This document shows positions 1 through 9,617 of a stretch of 64,000 nucleotides of DNA, in pieces. The notes below the pieces were generated by a model. That model saw nothing but the letters and a program-made list of their open reading frames with translations. It ran no database searches and had not been told where the DNA came from. Positions within the stretch are counted from its first letter, which is position 1. Each line of letters opens with the position of its first letter. A program made the position numbers and the translations under genes. The stretch is from CBDDKZ01 sp965230415. GTDB taxonomy: Bacteria; Bacteroidota; Bacteroidia; Cytophagales; JAAEPT01. The stretch is from contig CBDDKZ010000005.1 in assembly GCA_965230415.1 (NCBI GenBank), positions 2,666,001-2,730,000 on the forward strand, written 5' to 3'.

Positions 1-238
1 TAAGCGCACGTGGATCTGCACCTTGTGCAAACTTAAGTTTCATAAGAATCGGTAATGAAAATGCCGCTGTTTTTCCAGTACCGGTTTGCGCAATTCCTAT
101 TACATCGTTACCGGCAAGTAAAAGTGGTATTGCTTTTACCTGAATTTCAGTCGGGTGTCTGAATTCCTGATCTTCGATCGCTTTAATAAATTGACGGGTG
201 ATCGTCAGTTCTTCAAAAGTATTTTTTGACACTACCAT
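1..238 (-). CDS. DEAD-box RNA helicase, N-terminal part (runs off window start)
   Basis: Only the first 79 codons are present, read leftward from an ATG at 238. The protein begins MVVSKNTFEELTI and shows the Q motif region (F..PTEIQ) at about residues 27-32 and then Walker A motif I, AQTGTGKT, at about 51-58. These are diagnostic of DEAD-box ATP-dependent RNA helicases, which unwind short RNA duplexes in ribosome assembly and mRNA turnover. The subfamily (RhlE, DeaD or other) cannot be told from this fragment. It is divergent from the dihydroorotase gene, with 61 bases between the starts. Confidence 0.93.
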   Translation of the reverse strand, partial: MVVSKNTFEELTITRQFIKAIEDQEFRHPTEIQVKAIPLLLAGNDVIGIAQTGTGKTAAFSLPILMKLKFAQGADPRAL

Positions 239-246
239 AAATAAGA

Positions 247-278
247 TTTTATTATTTGAATTTCAGGGTCTATTTTTG
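247..278 (+). promoter_or_regulatory. Candidate Bacteroidota promoter for dihydroorotase
   Basis: A TATTTTTG at 271-278 fits the Bacteroidota -7 element TANNTTTG. A TTTT at 247-250, 20 bases upstream, stands where the -33 TTTG is expected. The element lies 21 bases before the ATG at 300. The -33 match is imperfect. Confidence 0.4.
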
Positions 279-299
279 TCTTAAATTAAAACGAGTATT

Positions 300-1637
300 A
301 TGAGCACGTACCTGATTACAAATGCAAATATAGTGAATGAAGGGAAAGTGACCGAACAGGATTTGTTAATCAAGAATGGTCGCATTGAAAAAATAGCTTC
401 TTCTATCGATCTCACACCAGAAATGGAAGTACTGGATGCGAAAGGAAAATATTTGCTGCCCGGGGCAATAGATGATCAGGTGCACTTCAGGGAGCCGGGA
501 CTTACACATAAGGCTTGCATTGCTACCGAAGCGAAGGCAGCGGTTGCCGGCGGCATCACTTCTTTTATGGAAATGCCCAATACAATTCCTCAAAGCCTTA
601 CTCAGGATTTATTGGAGCAGAAGTATGATATTGCCCGACAACAGTCATTGGCCAATTATTCATTTTACATGGGGGCTTCTAATGACAACCTCGAACATGT
701 GCTTAAAACAAATGCCGAAAATGTTTGCGGCGTGAAAGTATTTATGGGATCTTCTACAGGAAATATGCTCGTGGACAACGTAGATACCTTGTCCAACTTA
801 TTTTCGAAGGTGGAGATGCTTATCGCCACACATTGTGAAGACGAAGCGACCATTACGGCAAACTCCCAAAAGTTCAAAGAAGAATTCGGTGACGACATGC
901 CTATCAAATATCATCCCCAAATTCGTAGTGAAGAAGCTTGCTATTTGTCGTCATCAAAAGCGGTCGAATTGGCTAAAAAGAACGGTACCCGTTTACATAT
1001 TCTTCATATTTCTACCGCCAAAGAAACGGCACTTTTTGACAACAAACTCCCACTTGAGCAAAAAAAGATTACTGCAGAGGCTTGCGTGCATCATTTGTGG
1101 TTTAACGATAGCGACTATGATGCAAAAGGCACTTTCATCAAATGGAACCCGGCTGTTAAAAAAGCAAGTGACCAAAAAGGTATACTCAATGCCGTACTGG
1201 ACAACCGCATCGATGTGATTGCTACTGATCACGCTCCCCACACACTCCAAGAAAAACAAAACAATTATTGGAATGCACCATCCGGAGGTCCACTTGTGCA
1301 ACATGCATTACCAGCCTTATTAGAAATGTCCAGAAGTGGGAAAATTAGTATCGAACGCGTCGTAGAGAAAATGTGCCATGCTCCGGCCATTCTTTTTCGG
1401 GTTAAAGAACGAGGCTTCATTCGCGAAGGATATTGGGCCGATCTTGTTTTAGTGGATCTTGAAAAACCCTGGACAGTAGAAAAGAGTAATGTGCTTTATC
1501 AATGTGGATGGTCTCCTTTCGAAGGCACAACTTTTAATTCGTCGGTAATAGAAACATTTGTATCAGGTCACCGGGTATACAGCCAGGGAACGTTTGACGA
1601 GTCAAGGAAAGGACAACGGTTGCTGTTTAATGTGTGA
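300..1637 (+). CDS. pyrC: Dihydroorotase (PyrC/AllB-type amidohydrolase)
   Basis: A 445-residue amidohydrolase that closes N-carbamoyl-aspartate to dihydroorotate in cytosolic pyrimidine synthesis. The N-terminal strand motif DDQVHFREPGLTHK (residues 58-71) and MEMPNT follow the class I dihydroorotase pattern. Later metal and active-site motifs are visible: GVKVFMGSS, ATHCEDE, LHILHIS and ATDHAPH. The usual metal-binding HxH is Q60-V-H62, so the first His is replaced by Gln; I recall this as common in Bacteroidota orthologues. The start is the ATG at 300. No other pyr genes are next to it. Related allantoinases or hydantoinases are the main alternative, but REPG and MEMPNT favour dihydroorotase. 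Confidence 0.9.
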   Translation: MSTYLITNANIVNEGKVTEQDLLIKNGRIEKIASSIDLTPEMEVLDAKGKYLLPGAIDDQVHFREPGLTHKACIATEAKAAVAGGITSFMEMPNTIPQSLTQDLLEQKYDIARQQSLANYSFYMGASNDNLEHVLKTNAENVCGVKVFMGSSTGNMLVDNVDTLSNLFSKVEMLIATHCEDEATITANSQKFKEEFGDDMPIKYHPQIRSEEACYLSSSKAVELAKKNGTRLHILHISTAKETALFDNKLPLEQKKITAEACVHHLWFNDSDYDAKGTFIKWNPAVKKASDQKGILNAVLDNRIDVIATDHAPHTLQEKQNNYWNAPSGGPLVQHALPALLEMSRSGKISIERVVEKMCHAPAILFRVKERGFIREGYWADLVLVDLEKPWTVEKSNVLYQCGWSPFEGTTFNSSVIETFVSGHRVYSQGTFDESRKGQRLLFNV

Positions 1638-1707
1638 TAAATTACCTTTTTGTGAGTAATAATGTAATAATCGACCTCCTGTAAGCATAATAGTTTTAGG
1701 GAGTATT

Positions 1708-2204
1708 ATGCTATTTATGAAACAAAAAGTTAGGTACCGGGATATGGCAATGGGTTTTGGTGGTTTTGTAGTTGCATTACTTTTGGCAATTATTATTCTG
1801 GGAATAGTAAACAGTTTTGGACCCCTAATGTTGCCATTATTCGTTTTTCCCCTTGCATTAATGACTGCTGCCGATGATCGGGTTGTAGATATTGAAAAAG
1901 GGGTTTACAGGCAGAGTACCGTCTTTTTAGGGTTCATATCCTTTCAAAAATGGGAGGAGATTAATGAGCGATGCTTTTTAAAGATAGAGCCTCTTTCAAG
2001 GACAACATCAATGGGGATCGGTGCAGTACAGTCTACCGTGGGGCCTCTTTGAGCACCGTACTTTATTTTGTTGATCCGATAAAAAAATGTAAAGTCTATT
2101 TGACGGAGTCAAGTTATAACTCGATAAAGAAACTTGCTGCCAGGTTATCAGGTTCATTGAATATGAGGGTGGTCGATTACAGAGAAAGGAGCAGGCAGGG
2201 CTAG
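1708..2204 (+). pseudogene. Small membrane protein interrupted by a one-base frameshift
   Basis: The first reading frame (1708-2052, 114 codons) encodes two adjoining hydrophobic segments (about residues 13-35 and 38-52) and then a basic/acidic domain ending in QSTVGPL. The second frame, open to 2204, continues sensibly with STVLYFVDPIKKCKVYL and an Ala/Leu-rich helix. The frames join if the run of four G at 2040-2043 is read as five G, giving one protein of about 165 residues. The result looks like a small two-helix membrane protein with a cytosolic PH-like beta domain, a fold I infer only loosely. Either the gene is broken or the G run is miscalled. Its stop abuts the stop of the convergent next gene. 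Confidence 0.6.
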
Positions 2205-4934
2205 CTAATCTTCCAAAATCCTGAATTCAACACGCCTGTTTAATTTCCGGGTGCTTTCACTGTTATTACTAGCTACAGGTTTTGTTCCACCATATCCTTT
2301 GCTGGAAATACGGGAAGCTGTTACTCCTTTTTTAATTAGGTAATTCGCTACCACTTCTGCACGCTCTTCCGAAAGTTTTAAGTTGAGTTCGGGCTTACCT
2401 ACGTTATCGGTATGACCTTCGACTAATATTTTCATATTAGGATTTTCGTTTAGTTGCTGTACCAGTTTGTTTAGTTCCGGGTAGGAGTGCGGTTTTAGCA
2501 CGTTTTTACCCTGTATAAAAAAAATATTGTTGAGCACAAAGCTTTCCCCTTGTTCCAGCGGTGCCAGGCTTAAATCAAAAGTCACTTCCCGGTAAGCTTC
2601 CAGACCCGATAAATCTTTTGCTTCCCTGAGCGAGTGGTAGCCTTTTTTTTCTGCATAAAAGCTGTAATTCCCTCCTTTTGGCAGTACAATCTCAAAACTG
2701 CCGTCTACGGCATTAGAAAGGGCTTCGGCGACTTCTATATCATTATCTAAATCGTAGATAGTAATTTTAGTGCCTATTCCCTCGTTGGTTTTTTTGTCGC
2801 GTACAACACCTTTTAAAAGCATTACCGCATCGGGTTTGGCAGCATCGTGAATTTTTATCTGAAAAATATCTGACATACCGATACTATTTGTATAGCTGGC
2901 CAGATAGGCATAATCGCCCGAGGCAGGAACACTGTAATAACCTTCCCATTCATCTGTATTTACTTCCGGACCTAAATTTTGAGGAATACTCCATCGTGTC
3001 CAGCTATTGTCTAATCTTCTCGAAACGAATATGTCATTGCTGCCATACCCAGGCCATCCGTTTGAAGAGAAATAAAGAGTCCTGTTGTCTGCGGCAAGGA
3101 AAGCAGTGGATTCAGAACCGCGTGAATTTAATTGCGGCCCCATATTTATGGGCTTAGACCAGCTACCATCTTTTTTCAGCGTGCTGATGTACAAATCAAG
3201 GTCGCCATAACTGTCATCCTGTTCCAGCGACATAATGAGGTGTTTGTTGTCTGATGATAAGAAATAGCTAACGAATTTGTTGTGGTTATAATCGTTTTCG
3301 ATGGCCACCTTTTGAGGAGTTTGCCAGCCTTCAGCCGTTTTTCGGGTGAGAGAAATGCCGTCGCCGCCGGGTTTACCATCAGGTAGGTATTCGTTAGCAA
3401 CTAAGAGTTGGTTGTTGTCAGGAGAAACGGATATGACAAAATTGTGTCCTTCGTTGTTTAACGGAGCGCCCATTTGCTGTGCATTGTTCCAGGTACCATT
3501 TTGTTTGTTAGCTACCCAAATATCGTTTGTATATATGGTTTTTTTATTTCCTTCTCCCTTTTCGTTCATGCTAAATATTGTTTTAGTAATATTCTCAGGA
3601 TGTTCGTCCCTTAATATATAGAGCGTGTTACCATCAGCTGAAATAATCGGGCCAAGTTCTTCGTAAGGAGTATTAATAGCACCACCAAGGTTCTTTTTGG
3701 CATAGCCTTGTTTGGAATTGCTTATCAGCTTAATAGCTACATGTGGTATTTTAACACTGACCTGGTACACCCTGTTTGCTGAAAAACTTCCTACATTTAA
3801 ACCAAAACGATGGCCAAAGAATTTACGATGATAGTCGCTGTGTACAAGCTTGTTATTTACAAAGAAGTGGATATGAGTACCTTTTTTGAGGATGGTAAGT
3901 TTGTTTTTTCGATTAACAGGATTAATAATATCTTTGGCCACCGACCATTTTTTTAGTTCAAATAAATACCCGTTTTCCGAACCATAAATATGGTAATATC
4001 CATCACTACTAACGGTGAAGGTATAATAGTTCAACTTGTCTTTCATTCCATAAATAATGCCATATTCACTTTCTGAACTTCCTCCAAGCTGATCGATGGT
4101 GGCGCTAAGCTGGAAGCTTTCAAATTCGTTAAAATACAAATACTGCGTACTGAAGTAGTTTCTGTGCAGCGCGTTGTGTTTAAGGTAATAATATCCTTTG
4201 CTATTGATCTCTGCCTTAGATTCTTCGGTCTCTTCTTCTATCCAGCGATGTCTGTTATCTTTAAAACCATCCGTGTAAAGTACTTTGTCGATATCATCCT
4301 GATCAAAAGACCGTACTCTTGGTACATTGATAGCCTCCTGTTCAATTTTAAGGAAATCGGCAGCAATAGTCATTTTATTGTTTAAAATAAAACCATAATG
4401 GTTACTATAATAATTACGTCCCTGCATGCTAAATACTTGTGTGCCGTTAATGTAGAAGTAAACCACTCCCTTTGTTTTGGAGATTTTCAATACATTGTAA
4501 TTTCCTGTCGTATTAATAGCACTGCTTTCCTGCCATTCGGTTAATTTTTTTATATGCCCTTTATTATAAAAGTAGACCAGGTAATAACCACTTCCTGTTA
4601 CCGTAAAGGCGAAAAAATTAGAAGCATCTTTGCCTCCAAAAATCAATCCGTAGCCAAAGTTTTCGACGCCTTTTGTTTGTTTTATACTCGTTTCGATGCT
4701 GTAATCCATAAACGGGTCCAGGCTTACGGGAAGTGTGGCGTTGAATATGTTGCTTTCATTGCTATTGTCGAGGACATAATGTCCATCGACAAGTTGAGAC
4801 CCGTTGGCCGCATTGGAAGAAATTGCCCAATCGTTTTGATTATCCGAGAAAGTCTCGTTTAATAGCGTTTTGGGTTTAGCAAAAGCAAAAAGTGTGTAAA
4901 ACAGACAAAAAGCAACTAGTAATTTTTTGCACAT
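2205..4934 (-). CDS. OmpA-family envelope protein with LamG-like, PD40 propeller and CNA-like domains
   Basis: A 909-residue exported protein. A signal peptide (about residues 1-19, ending FAFA) is followed by two related LamG/concanavalin-like beta-sandwich domains (about 24-200 and 215-400, each with FxDN..W and F.V...G.Y motifs). Next come PD40/WD40-like repeats (about 420-690, e.g. LYFSSNGWPGYGSNDIF), a carboxypeptidase-regulatory-like beta domain (about 705-790, GVVRDKKTNEGIG) and an OmpA C-terminal domain (about 800-909, VEGHTDNVG and RRVEF). OmpA domains bind peptidoglycan, so the protein probably ties an outer-membrane complex to the wall. Family members with PD40 plus OmpA occur beside PorP-like or T9SS components; none is adjacent here. 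It lies 93 bases downstream of bshA on the same strand. Confidence 0.85.
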   Translation of the reverse strand: MCKKLLVAFCLFYTLFAFAKPKTLLNETFSDNQNDWAISSNAANGSQLVDGHYVLDNSNESNIFNATLPVSLDPFMDYSIETSIKQTKGVENFGYGLIFGGKDASNFFAFTVTGSGYYLVYFYNKGHIKKLTEWQESSAINTTGNYNVLKISKTKGVVYFYINGTQVFSMQGRNYYSNHYGFILNNKMTIAADFLKIEQEAINVPRVRSFDQDDIDKVLYTDGFKDNRHRWIEEETEESKAEINSKGYYYLKHNALHRNYFSTQYLYFNEFESFQLSATIDQLGGSSESEYGIIYGMKDKLNYYTFTVSSDGYYHIYGSENGYLFELKKWSVAKDIINPVNRKNKLTILKKGTHIHFFVNNKLVHSDYHRKFFGHRFGLNVGSFSANRVYQVSVKIPHVAIKLISNSKQGYAKKNLGGAINTPYEELGPIISADGNTLYILRDEHPENITKTIFSMNEKGEGNKKTIYTNDIWVANKQNGTWNNAQQMGAPLNNEGHNFVISVSPDNNQLLVANEYLPDGKPGGDGISLTRKTAEGWQTPQKVAIENDYNHNKFVSYFLSSDNKHLIMSLEQDDSYGDLDLYISTLKKDGSWSKPINMGPQLNSRGSESTAFLAADNRTLYFSSNGWPGYGSNDIFVSRRLDNSWTRWSIPQNLGPEVNTDEWEGYYSVPASGDYAYLASYTNSIGMSDIFQIKIHDAAKPDAVMLLKGVVRDKKTNEGIGTKITIYDLDNDIEVAEALSNAVDGSFEIVLPKGGNYSFYAEKKGYHSLREAKDLSGLEAYREVTFDLSLAPLEQGESFVLNNIFFIQGKNVLKPHSYPELNKLVQQLNENPNMKILVEGHTDNVGKPELNLKLSEERAEVVANYLIKKGVTASRISSKGYGGTKPVASNNSESTRKLNRRVEFRILED

Positions 4935-5027
4935 ATTTCTACGTCGGTTGAAATTTTAATTCCGGTGCTAATATAAGCACTGGAATTCCAATATCTAAAC
5001 GCTAATATCTCTTACTGTAAAAAATCA

Positions 5028-6155
5028 TTATTGATTAACAGTCAATACTTCTTCGTATAGATTGACATACATTGGCATGATTTTATTGATATCAAATTGT
5101 AGTGCTCTTTGTAATGCCGCATTTTTAAACCGAGGTAAGTTTTCATCCTCAAGTACATATTTGGCATTTTTAACCATATCCATTACATCTCCCGGATTGC
5201 TTAACATTCCCGAATCATTGTGGATGTTAAGTTCTGGAATTCCCCCGACATTAGAAGATACAACTGGTACTTCGCAAGCCATGGCTTCCAGTGCTGCCAG
5301 TCCAAATGATTCAGACTCAGAAGGCATTAGAAACAGATCGGAAACGGAGAGTACTTCGTCCACAGCATTTAATTTACCCAGGAAGCGGATGTCACTGCAA
5401 ATTTTCAAGTCACGACACATTTCTTCCATTTTCTGGCGTTCCGGACCGTCACCAATTAAGAGTAATTTACTAGGAACTGTTTTGCGTAGCTCGTGGAATA
5501 TTTTGACAACCAGGTCCACACGTTTCACTTTCCTGAAATTTGATGTGTGCACAATGAGCTTTTCCCCCTCGGTACAGATGGCTCTGCGGAAGTGGTCCTT
5601 TTTTTGTTTTTTGAACTTATCAAGGTCAATAAAATTAGGGATCACATCTATACTTCTTTCAACCTCAAATTCATTAACAGTGTCCTGTCGCAGGCTTTCG
5701 GAAACCGTTGTAACCCGGTCAGAATGGTTAATACTAAACGTAACTACCGGTGAATAGGAGGCGTCTTTGCCGACGAGGGTAATATCTGTACCGTGTAAGG
5801 TGGTAATTACAGGAATTTCTAAGCCTTCGGCTTTTAAAATTTGAGTAGCAAGGTATCCCGCAGTAGCATGGGGGATGGCGTAATGCACATGAAAAAGGTC
5901 TAATTTTTCGTGTTTTGCCACGTCTACCATTTTACTCGTTAGTGCCAATACGTAAGGAGGGTAGTTAAAAAGCGGATAGTTCGATACATTGACCTCATGG
6001 TAGTAAACATTTTCGGTCAATGTACTTATTCTCGCAGGTTGTACATAAGTTATAAAATGAATTTCATGTCCCTGACGCGCGAGGGCTTTGCCCAACTCTG
6101 TTGCTACAACACCACTACCACCATAAGTTGGGTAGCAAACAATTCCTATTTTCAT
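5028..6155 (-). CDS. bshA: N-acetyl-alpha-D-glucosaminyl L-malate synthase BshA
   Basis: A 375-residue GT4-family glycosyltransferase that joins GlcNAc from UDP-GlcNAc to L-malate, the first step of bacillithiol synthesis in the cytosol. The start MKIGIVCYPTYGGSGVVATELG and the motif LFHVHYAIPHA are characteristic of BshA. The GT4 signature is present in the second half (FGLAALEAMACEVPVV). Length matches the family. It starts one base after the stop of the upstream NagZ/beta-lactamase fusion gene, so the two are probably co-transcribed. In Bacteroidota bshA is commonly found next to such a glycosidase gene. bshB and bshC are not in the window. Confidence 0.93.
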   Translation of the reverse strand: MKIGIVCYPTYGGSGVVATELGKALARQGHEIHFITYVQPARISTLTENVYYHEVNVSNYPLFNYPPYVLALTSKMVDVAKHEKLDLFHVHYAIPHATAGYLATQILKAEGLEIPVITTLHGTDITLVGKDASYSPVVTFSINHSDRVTTVSESLRQDTVNEFEVERSIDVIPNFIDLDKFKKQKKDHFRRAICTEGEKLIVHTSNFRKVKRVDLVVKIFHELRKTVPSKLLLIGDGPERQKMEEMCRDLKICSDIRFLGKLNAVDEVLSVSDLFLMPSESESFGLAALEAMACEVPVVSSNVGGIPELNIHNDSGMLSNPGDVMDMVKNAKYVLEDENLPRFKNAALQRALQFDINKIMPMYVNLYEEVLTVNQ

Positions 6156-6156
6156 T

Positions 6157-9147
6157 TTAGTTCATTTTTACCTGCTCTTGTTCTAGAATTGCCTCGTATA
6201 TAACATCCTGAACACGTGTGCGAACATCAGTTTTCAATAATTTTTTATTGTTGGCATCCGGGTAAACCCTGTTGGAGAGAAAGATGTAGATCAAATCGTA
6301 ATCCGAGTCAACCCATACCCCGGTACCGGTAAATCCGGAATGTCCGTAAGTATTGAGCGAACAATATTCTCCTGTGGGGCCTTTCCCTTCAGGTTGGCAT
6401 TTATCCCAACCTATGCCTCTTCTATTTTCGTCATACTGTCGTTTTGTAAAAAACGACAGAGTTCCAGTATTAAAGTATTTTTTTCCTGCATAAGTTCCAT
6501 TCCATAGGTGCATTTGTAAAATTTTTGATAATTCTCTGGCATTGCTGAAAATTCCGGCATGCCCTGCTACACCGCCCATCATGGCTGCACCAGGGTCATG
6601 TACATAACCTTGTAGAAGTTGTTTGCGAAATAATTCATCGTTTTCTGTGGGGCAAATTAGCGATTTGTCGTAATGTAGAAGCGGTAAATAGGTAAGTGTT
6701 CGTAAACCCATCGGACCATAAAAGTGCTTGCGAAGGTAGTCTTCAAGTGGCTCTCCGCTAATTTGCTCTACCAGTCGTTTCATGATGTAAAAGCCCAGGT
6801 CGGAGTACTTATAAGGATATTTATTGGTCTTTTTATCTTTTTTAATCAATTCAGAATCCACCGTCCACTTCCATATGGAGTCCCGTATGTCGTTGCGTAC
6901 ATAAAGGCTGTCTGCAACTTTGATCTCAAATTGCCCGCTTATAGTTTCTTTTCTGAAAAATAAACTATCCAGTGCTTCTTTTTCCGTATCCCAACCCCTT
7001 CGCCAATGTACGAGGTAAGGGTATAATCCTGCCTGATGCGCCATTATTTCCCTTAAGATCATGTTTTCCTTGTTGGAACCTTTAAGTTCCGGAAAATAAT
7101 CTTTCATTTTTTTATCGATATCCAGTTTTCCTTCTTCATATAGTTTCATTACGGCCTGCATTGTAGCCACTACCTTGGTTACCGACGCGACATCATAGAT
7201 GCTCTTGTAGTCAATTTTTTTGGTCCTGTCATAGGTATAGTGCCCCATATTTTTTTCATAAATGATTTTACCTTGCCTTAGCACCATAATCTGGCATCCG
7301 GGTGTGGCTTCGGTTTTTATAGCCTCAAATGCTATTTCATCTATTTTCTTGAGCATCGATGAATTCACTTCTACCAACTCCGGGGGAGCGAAACCTACCC
7401 TGCCTATTGCCTGTTTTGTAAGGCCTTCGCCCGCTTTGATACGATTTGAGGGGCTCACCGGTAGGCGGCCATTGGCTCCTATAGCACCAAAAATGAGCTG
7501 GGGAACAATAGCTAAGGTGTATTTATTATTTTCATAGGCACAAATGACGGAAGAAAAATGTTGTACACTCTTAAGGGCGTAAGGGTTGCCAAATAATACG
7601 AACGTCATTTTGGTGGTAGGAGCTATTTTTTCCACCACCCTCGATTTCAATAATTCTAATTCACGCTGGTCTTTAGACTTTCTGCTCGTTCCGTGCCAGG
7701 TGATAATGATATGTTTTTTATTTTTCACCTTATTCAGAAGTTCGTCGAGTTCTTTTTCATTGATAAACTTTTTGTTCACGTCGTAGTGCTGAAAGGGCGC
7801 ATAAAAATCGAGTTTATCGCGCATCAATTTTAATTCTTCCTGTTTTCCCGGCGCATAAAATGACAATGAAGCCAATGTGTCATTACTTGTTTCTTTGATA
7901 GGCAGCCAGTTGTGCTGGTCTTTTACGACGGTAAGTGCGCTTTTGTAGAGGTCGTAGATTAATGCTTCATCGTCGGCGCTGTTCAGTTCTTGATACAAAT
8001 TCTTTGGGTTCAGGTCCTTATATTTGGCCAGACCTGCCTTGTGTTTGGCATAAAGGATCTTTCTTACATGGTCGTCGATATCAGCACTCGTAAGTGTGCC
8101 TTTGCGTAAGGCCTTCTGTATTTGATGCACGGCTTTACCAACATCCAGCGGAAATAACAGTACATCATTTCCTGCTAACAGTGCTTTGAGGTCTGTTTCT
8201 CCAGGTTCATAGTACTTGCTCACCCCTTTCATGTTGAGCGCATCGGTGAAAATGAGCCCCTGAAATCCCATTTCCTTTTTTAATAAATCTGTTACCACAT
8301 TGTGCGATAGGGTAGTAGCCGTGTTTTTGGCGGTGTCGTACGCGGGAATGTGGATATGTGCAACCATGATACTTGCAAGGCTATCGGCAATAAGTTGCTT
8401 GAACGGATATAGCTCAATGGAATCCATGCGTTCGCGTGAATGTAAGATGGTAGGCAGGTCCTTATGTGAGTCAACATCCGTGTCGCCATGTCCGGGAAAG
8501 TGCTTGCCACATGCCAAAACCCCATTATCCTGCAAGCCGTCCATGTAAGCCATTCCTTTGTCGCTGACATTGTATTTGTTTTCACCAAACGAACGCATCC
8601 CTATGACGGGGTTGGCGGGGTTCACATTAACGTCTATTACCGGCGCAAAATTAACGTGAATGCCCATTCTTTTGCATTGCCTGGCAATGGCGGCTCCCAT
8701 CTTATATATGTGCTCATTATCCTGAATAGCTCCCAAAGTCATCTGACGAGGGAATTTCTGTGTGTTTTTTAGTCGCATGGAAAGGCCCCACTCACCATCA
8801 AATCCGATTAAAAGTGGTATCTTTGCCTGGTGCTGATAGCGATTGGTTAGTTCAAGTTGCCTGGATGCTACATCCTGGAAAAAAATTAACCCGCCTATAT
8901 GATAGTCCCGAATGAGTCGCTCTATCTCCTTATAGTGCTTTTCGTCGCGGTTGGAATAGGCCGCAACCATAAACAGTTGACCAATACGCTCTTCAGCAGA
9001 CATCTTTGCCAATGTCTCTTCTACCCACAGTGCAGCCTGGGCAGAGGGAGCAAATGGTTCTAATGAGCTTTGTGCATGGGTACGAATACCAATGGCTGTT
9101 AAAAAAAGTGTGAGCGTTAATACAAATGTTCTTATAGTAGATGTCAT
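6157..9147 (-). CDS. Exported GH3 beta-N-acetylglucosaminidase fused to a class C beta-lactamase-like domain
   Basis: A 996-residue protein with a signal peptide (about 1-25, ending THAQ). Residues 45-375 form a glycoside hydrolase family 3 domain with the NagZ signature KHFPGHGDTDVDSH (215-228) and the likely nucleophile Asp302 in TDALNMKG. Residues 400-590 resemble a GH3 C-terminal domain. Residues 600-990 form a serine beta-lactamase/D-peptidase fold with the SxxK motif S655-V-T-K658 and a YSD segment near KYPYKYSDLGFY. NagZ removes GlcNAc from muropeptides, and the second domain may cut or recognise the peptide part, so a periplasmic wall-recycling role is inferred. This fusion is known in Bacteroidota. 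It sits upstream of bshA with one base between them. Confidence 0.9.
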   Translation of the reverse strand: MTSTIRTFVLTLTLFLTAIGIRTHAQSSLEPFAPSAQAALWVEETLAKMSAEERIGQLFMVAAYSNRDEKHYKEIERLIRDYHIGGLIFFQDVASRQLELTNRYQHQAKIPLLIGFDGEWGLSMRLKNTQKFPRQMTLGAIQDNEHIYKMGAAIARQCKRMGIHVNFAPVIDVNVNPANPVIGMRSFGENKYNVSDKGMAYMDGLQDNGVLACGKHFPGHGDTDVDSHKDLPTILHSRERMDSIELYPFKQLIADSLASIMVAHIHIPAYDTAKNTATTLSHNVVTDLLKKEMGFQGLIFTDALNMKGVSKYYEPGETDLKALLAGNDVLLFPLDVGKAVHQIQKALRKGTLTSADIDDHVRKILYAKHKAGLAKYKDLNPKNLYQELNSADDEALIYDLYKSALTVVKDQHNWLPIKETSNDTLASLSFYAPGKQEELKLMRDKLDFYAPFQHYDVNKKFINEKELDELLNKVKNKKHIIITWHGTSRKSKDQRELELLKSRVVEKIAPTTKMTFVLFGNPYALKSVQHFSSVICAYENNKYTLAIVPQLIFGAIGANGRLPVSPSNRIKAGEGLTKQAIGRVGFAPPELVEVNSSMLKKIDEIAFEAIKTEATPGCQIMVLRQGKIIYEKNMGHYTYDRTKKIDYKSIYDVASVTKVVATMQAVMKLYEEGKLDIDKKMKDYFPELKGSNKENMILREIMAHQAGLYPYLVHWRRGWDTEKEALDSLFFRKETISGQFEIKVADSLYVRNDIRDSIWKWTVDSELIKKDKKTNKYPYKYSDLGFYIMKRLVEQISGEPLEDYLRKHFYGPMGLRTLTYLPLLHYDKSLICPTENDELFRKQLLQGYVHDPGAAMMGGVAGHAGIFSNARELSKILQMHLWNGTYAGKKYFNTGTLSFFTKRQYDENRRGIGWDKCQPEGKGPTGEYCSLNTYGHSGFTGTGVWVDSDYDLIYIFLSNRVYPDANNKKLLKTDVRTRVQDVIYEAILEQEQVKMN

Positions 9148-9257
9148 AGTTGATTATTTCTACAAGTGCAAAAATAACATTAATTTGTAGATCGTTAAGA
9201 TAATATTAATTGTTGTTCCATTATATTGATTTAACGCAGACAGGTATAAATTATTCG

Positions 9258-9617
9258 ATGAAGAGAAAGAATTCAAAATTAGCACGTTATCGCCGGTTTC
9301 ATTACGAACCACGCTTCTACGATGAGGTAAAGGATGACATAGCGGCACGCAGACAGCGCATCCGCGAGCAGGTGAAGTCGGGAAAAACACGTGGTTTTGA
9401 TAGTAGGGATGAGACGTATAAACAAAATAAAAAACTAAATATTATTCAGAAGAAGTTGATACTTTGGATGATAGCTATACTTTTTATTGTTGTGTGTTAC
9501 TTTACGGCTAGCACCTACGATAAAAACGGGGGTAACACCAATGTGATATTAGGCGTAAATTTGGTACTTTTGCTCGTTCTGTGGCTTGGGTTTATTCGTT
9601 TAAGTAAAAGAAAATGA
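9258..9617 (+). CDS. Conserved small membrane protein upstream of mutL
   Basis: A 119-residue protein. A highly charged, Arg/Lys-rich N-terminal half (about residues 1-60) is followed by two hydrophobic helices (about 65-83 and 95-113) ending in a short basic tail. Bacteroidota relatives are often mislabelled as riboflavin synthase beta subunit; nothing here supports that. I chose the ATG at 9258 because the sixteen codons upstream of it look noncoding and reach into the divergent promoter region. Its last four bases overlap the start of mutL (ATGA), so translational coupling is likely. Function unknown. Confidence 0.72.
   Translation: MKRKNSKLARYRRFHYEPRFYDEVKDDIAARRQRIREQVKSGKTRGFDSRDETYKQNKKLNIIQKKLILWMIAILFIVVCYFTASTYDKNGGNTNVILGVNLVLLLVLWLGFIRLSKRK

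Noticed and set aside
8292..8588. Overlapping open frames on both strands of the NagZ fusion gene, and many similar ones elsewhere
   Set aside because: They are shadows of strong coding regions with no start context, domain or codon pattern of their own.
9210..9257. Upstream ATG for the membrane protein gene before mutL
   Set aside because: The extra 16 residues look noncoding and lie in the divergent promoter region; MKRKNS at 9258 is the better start.
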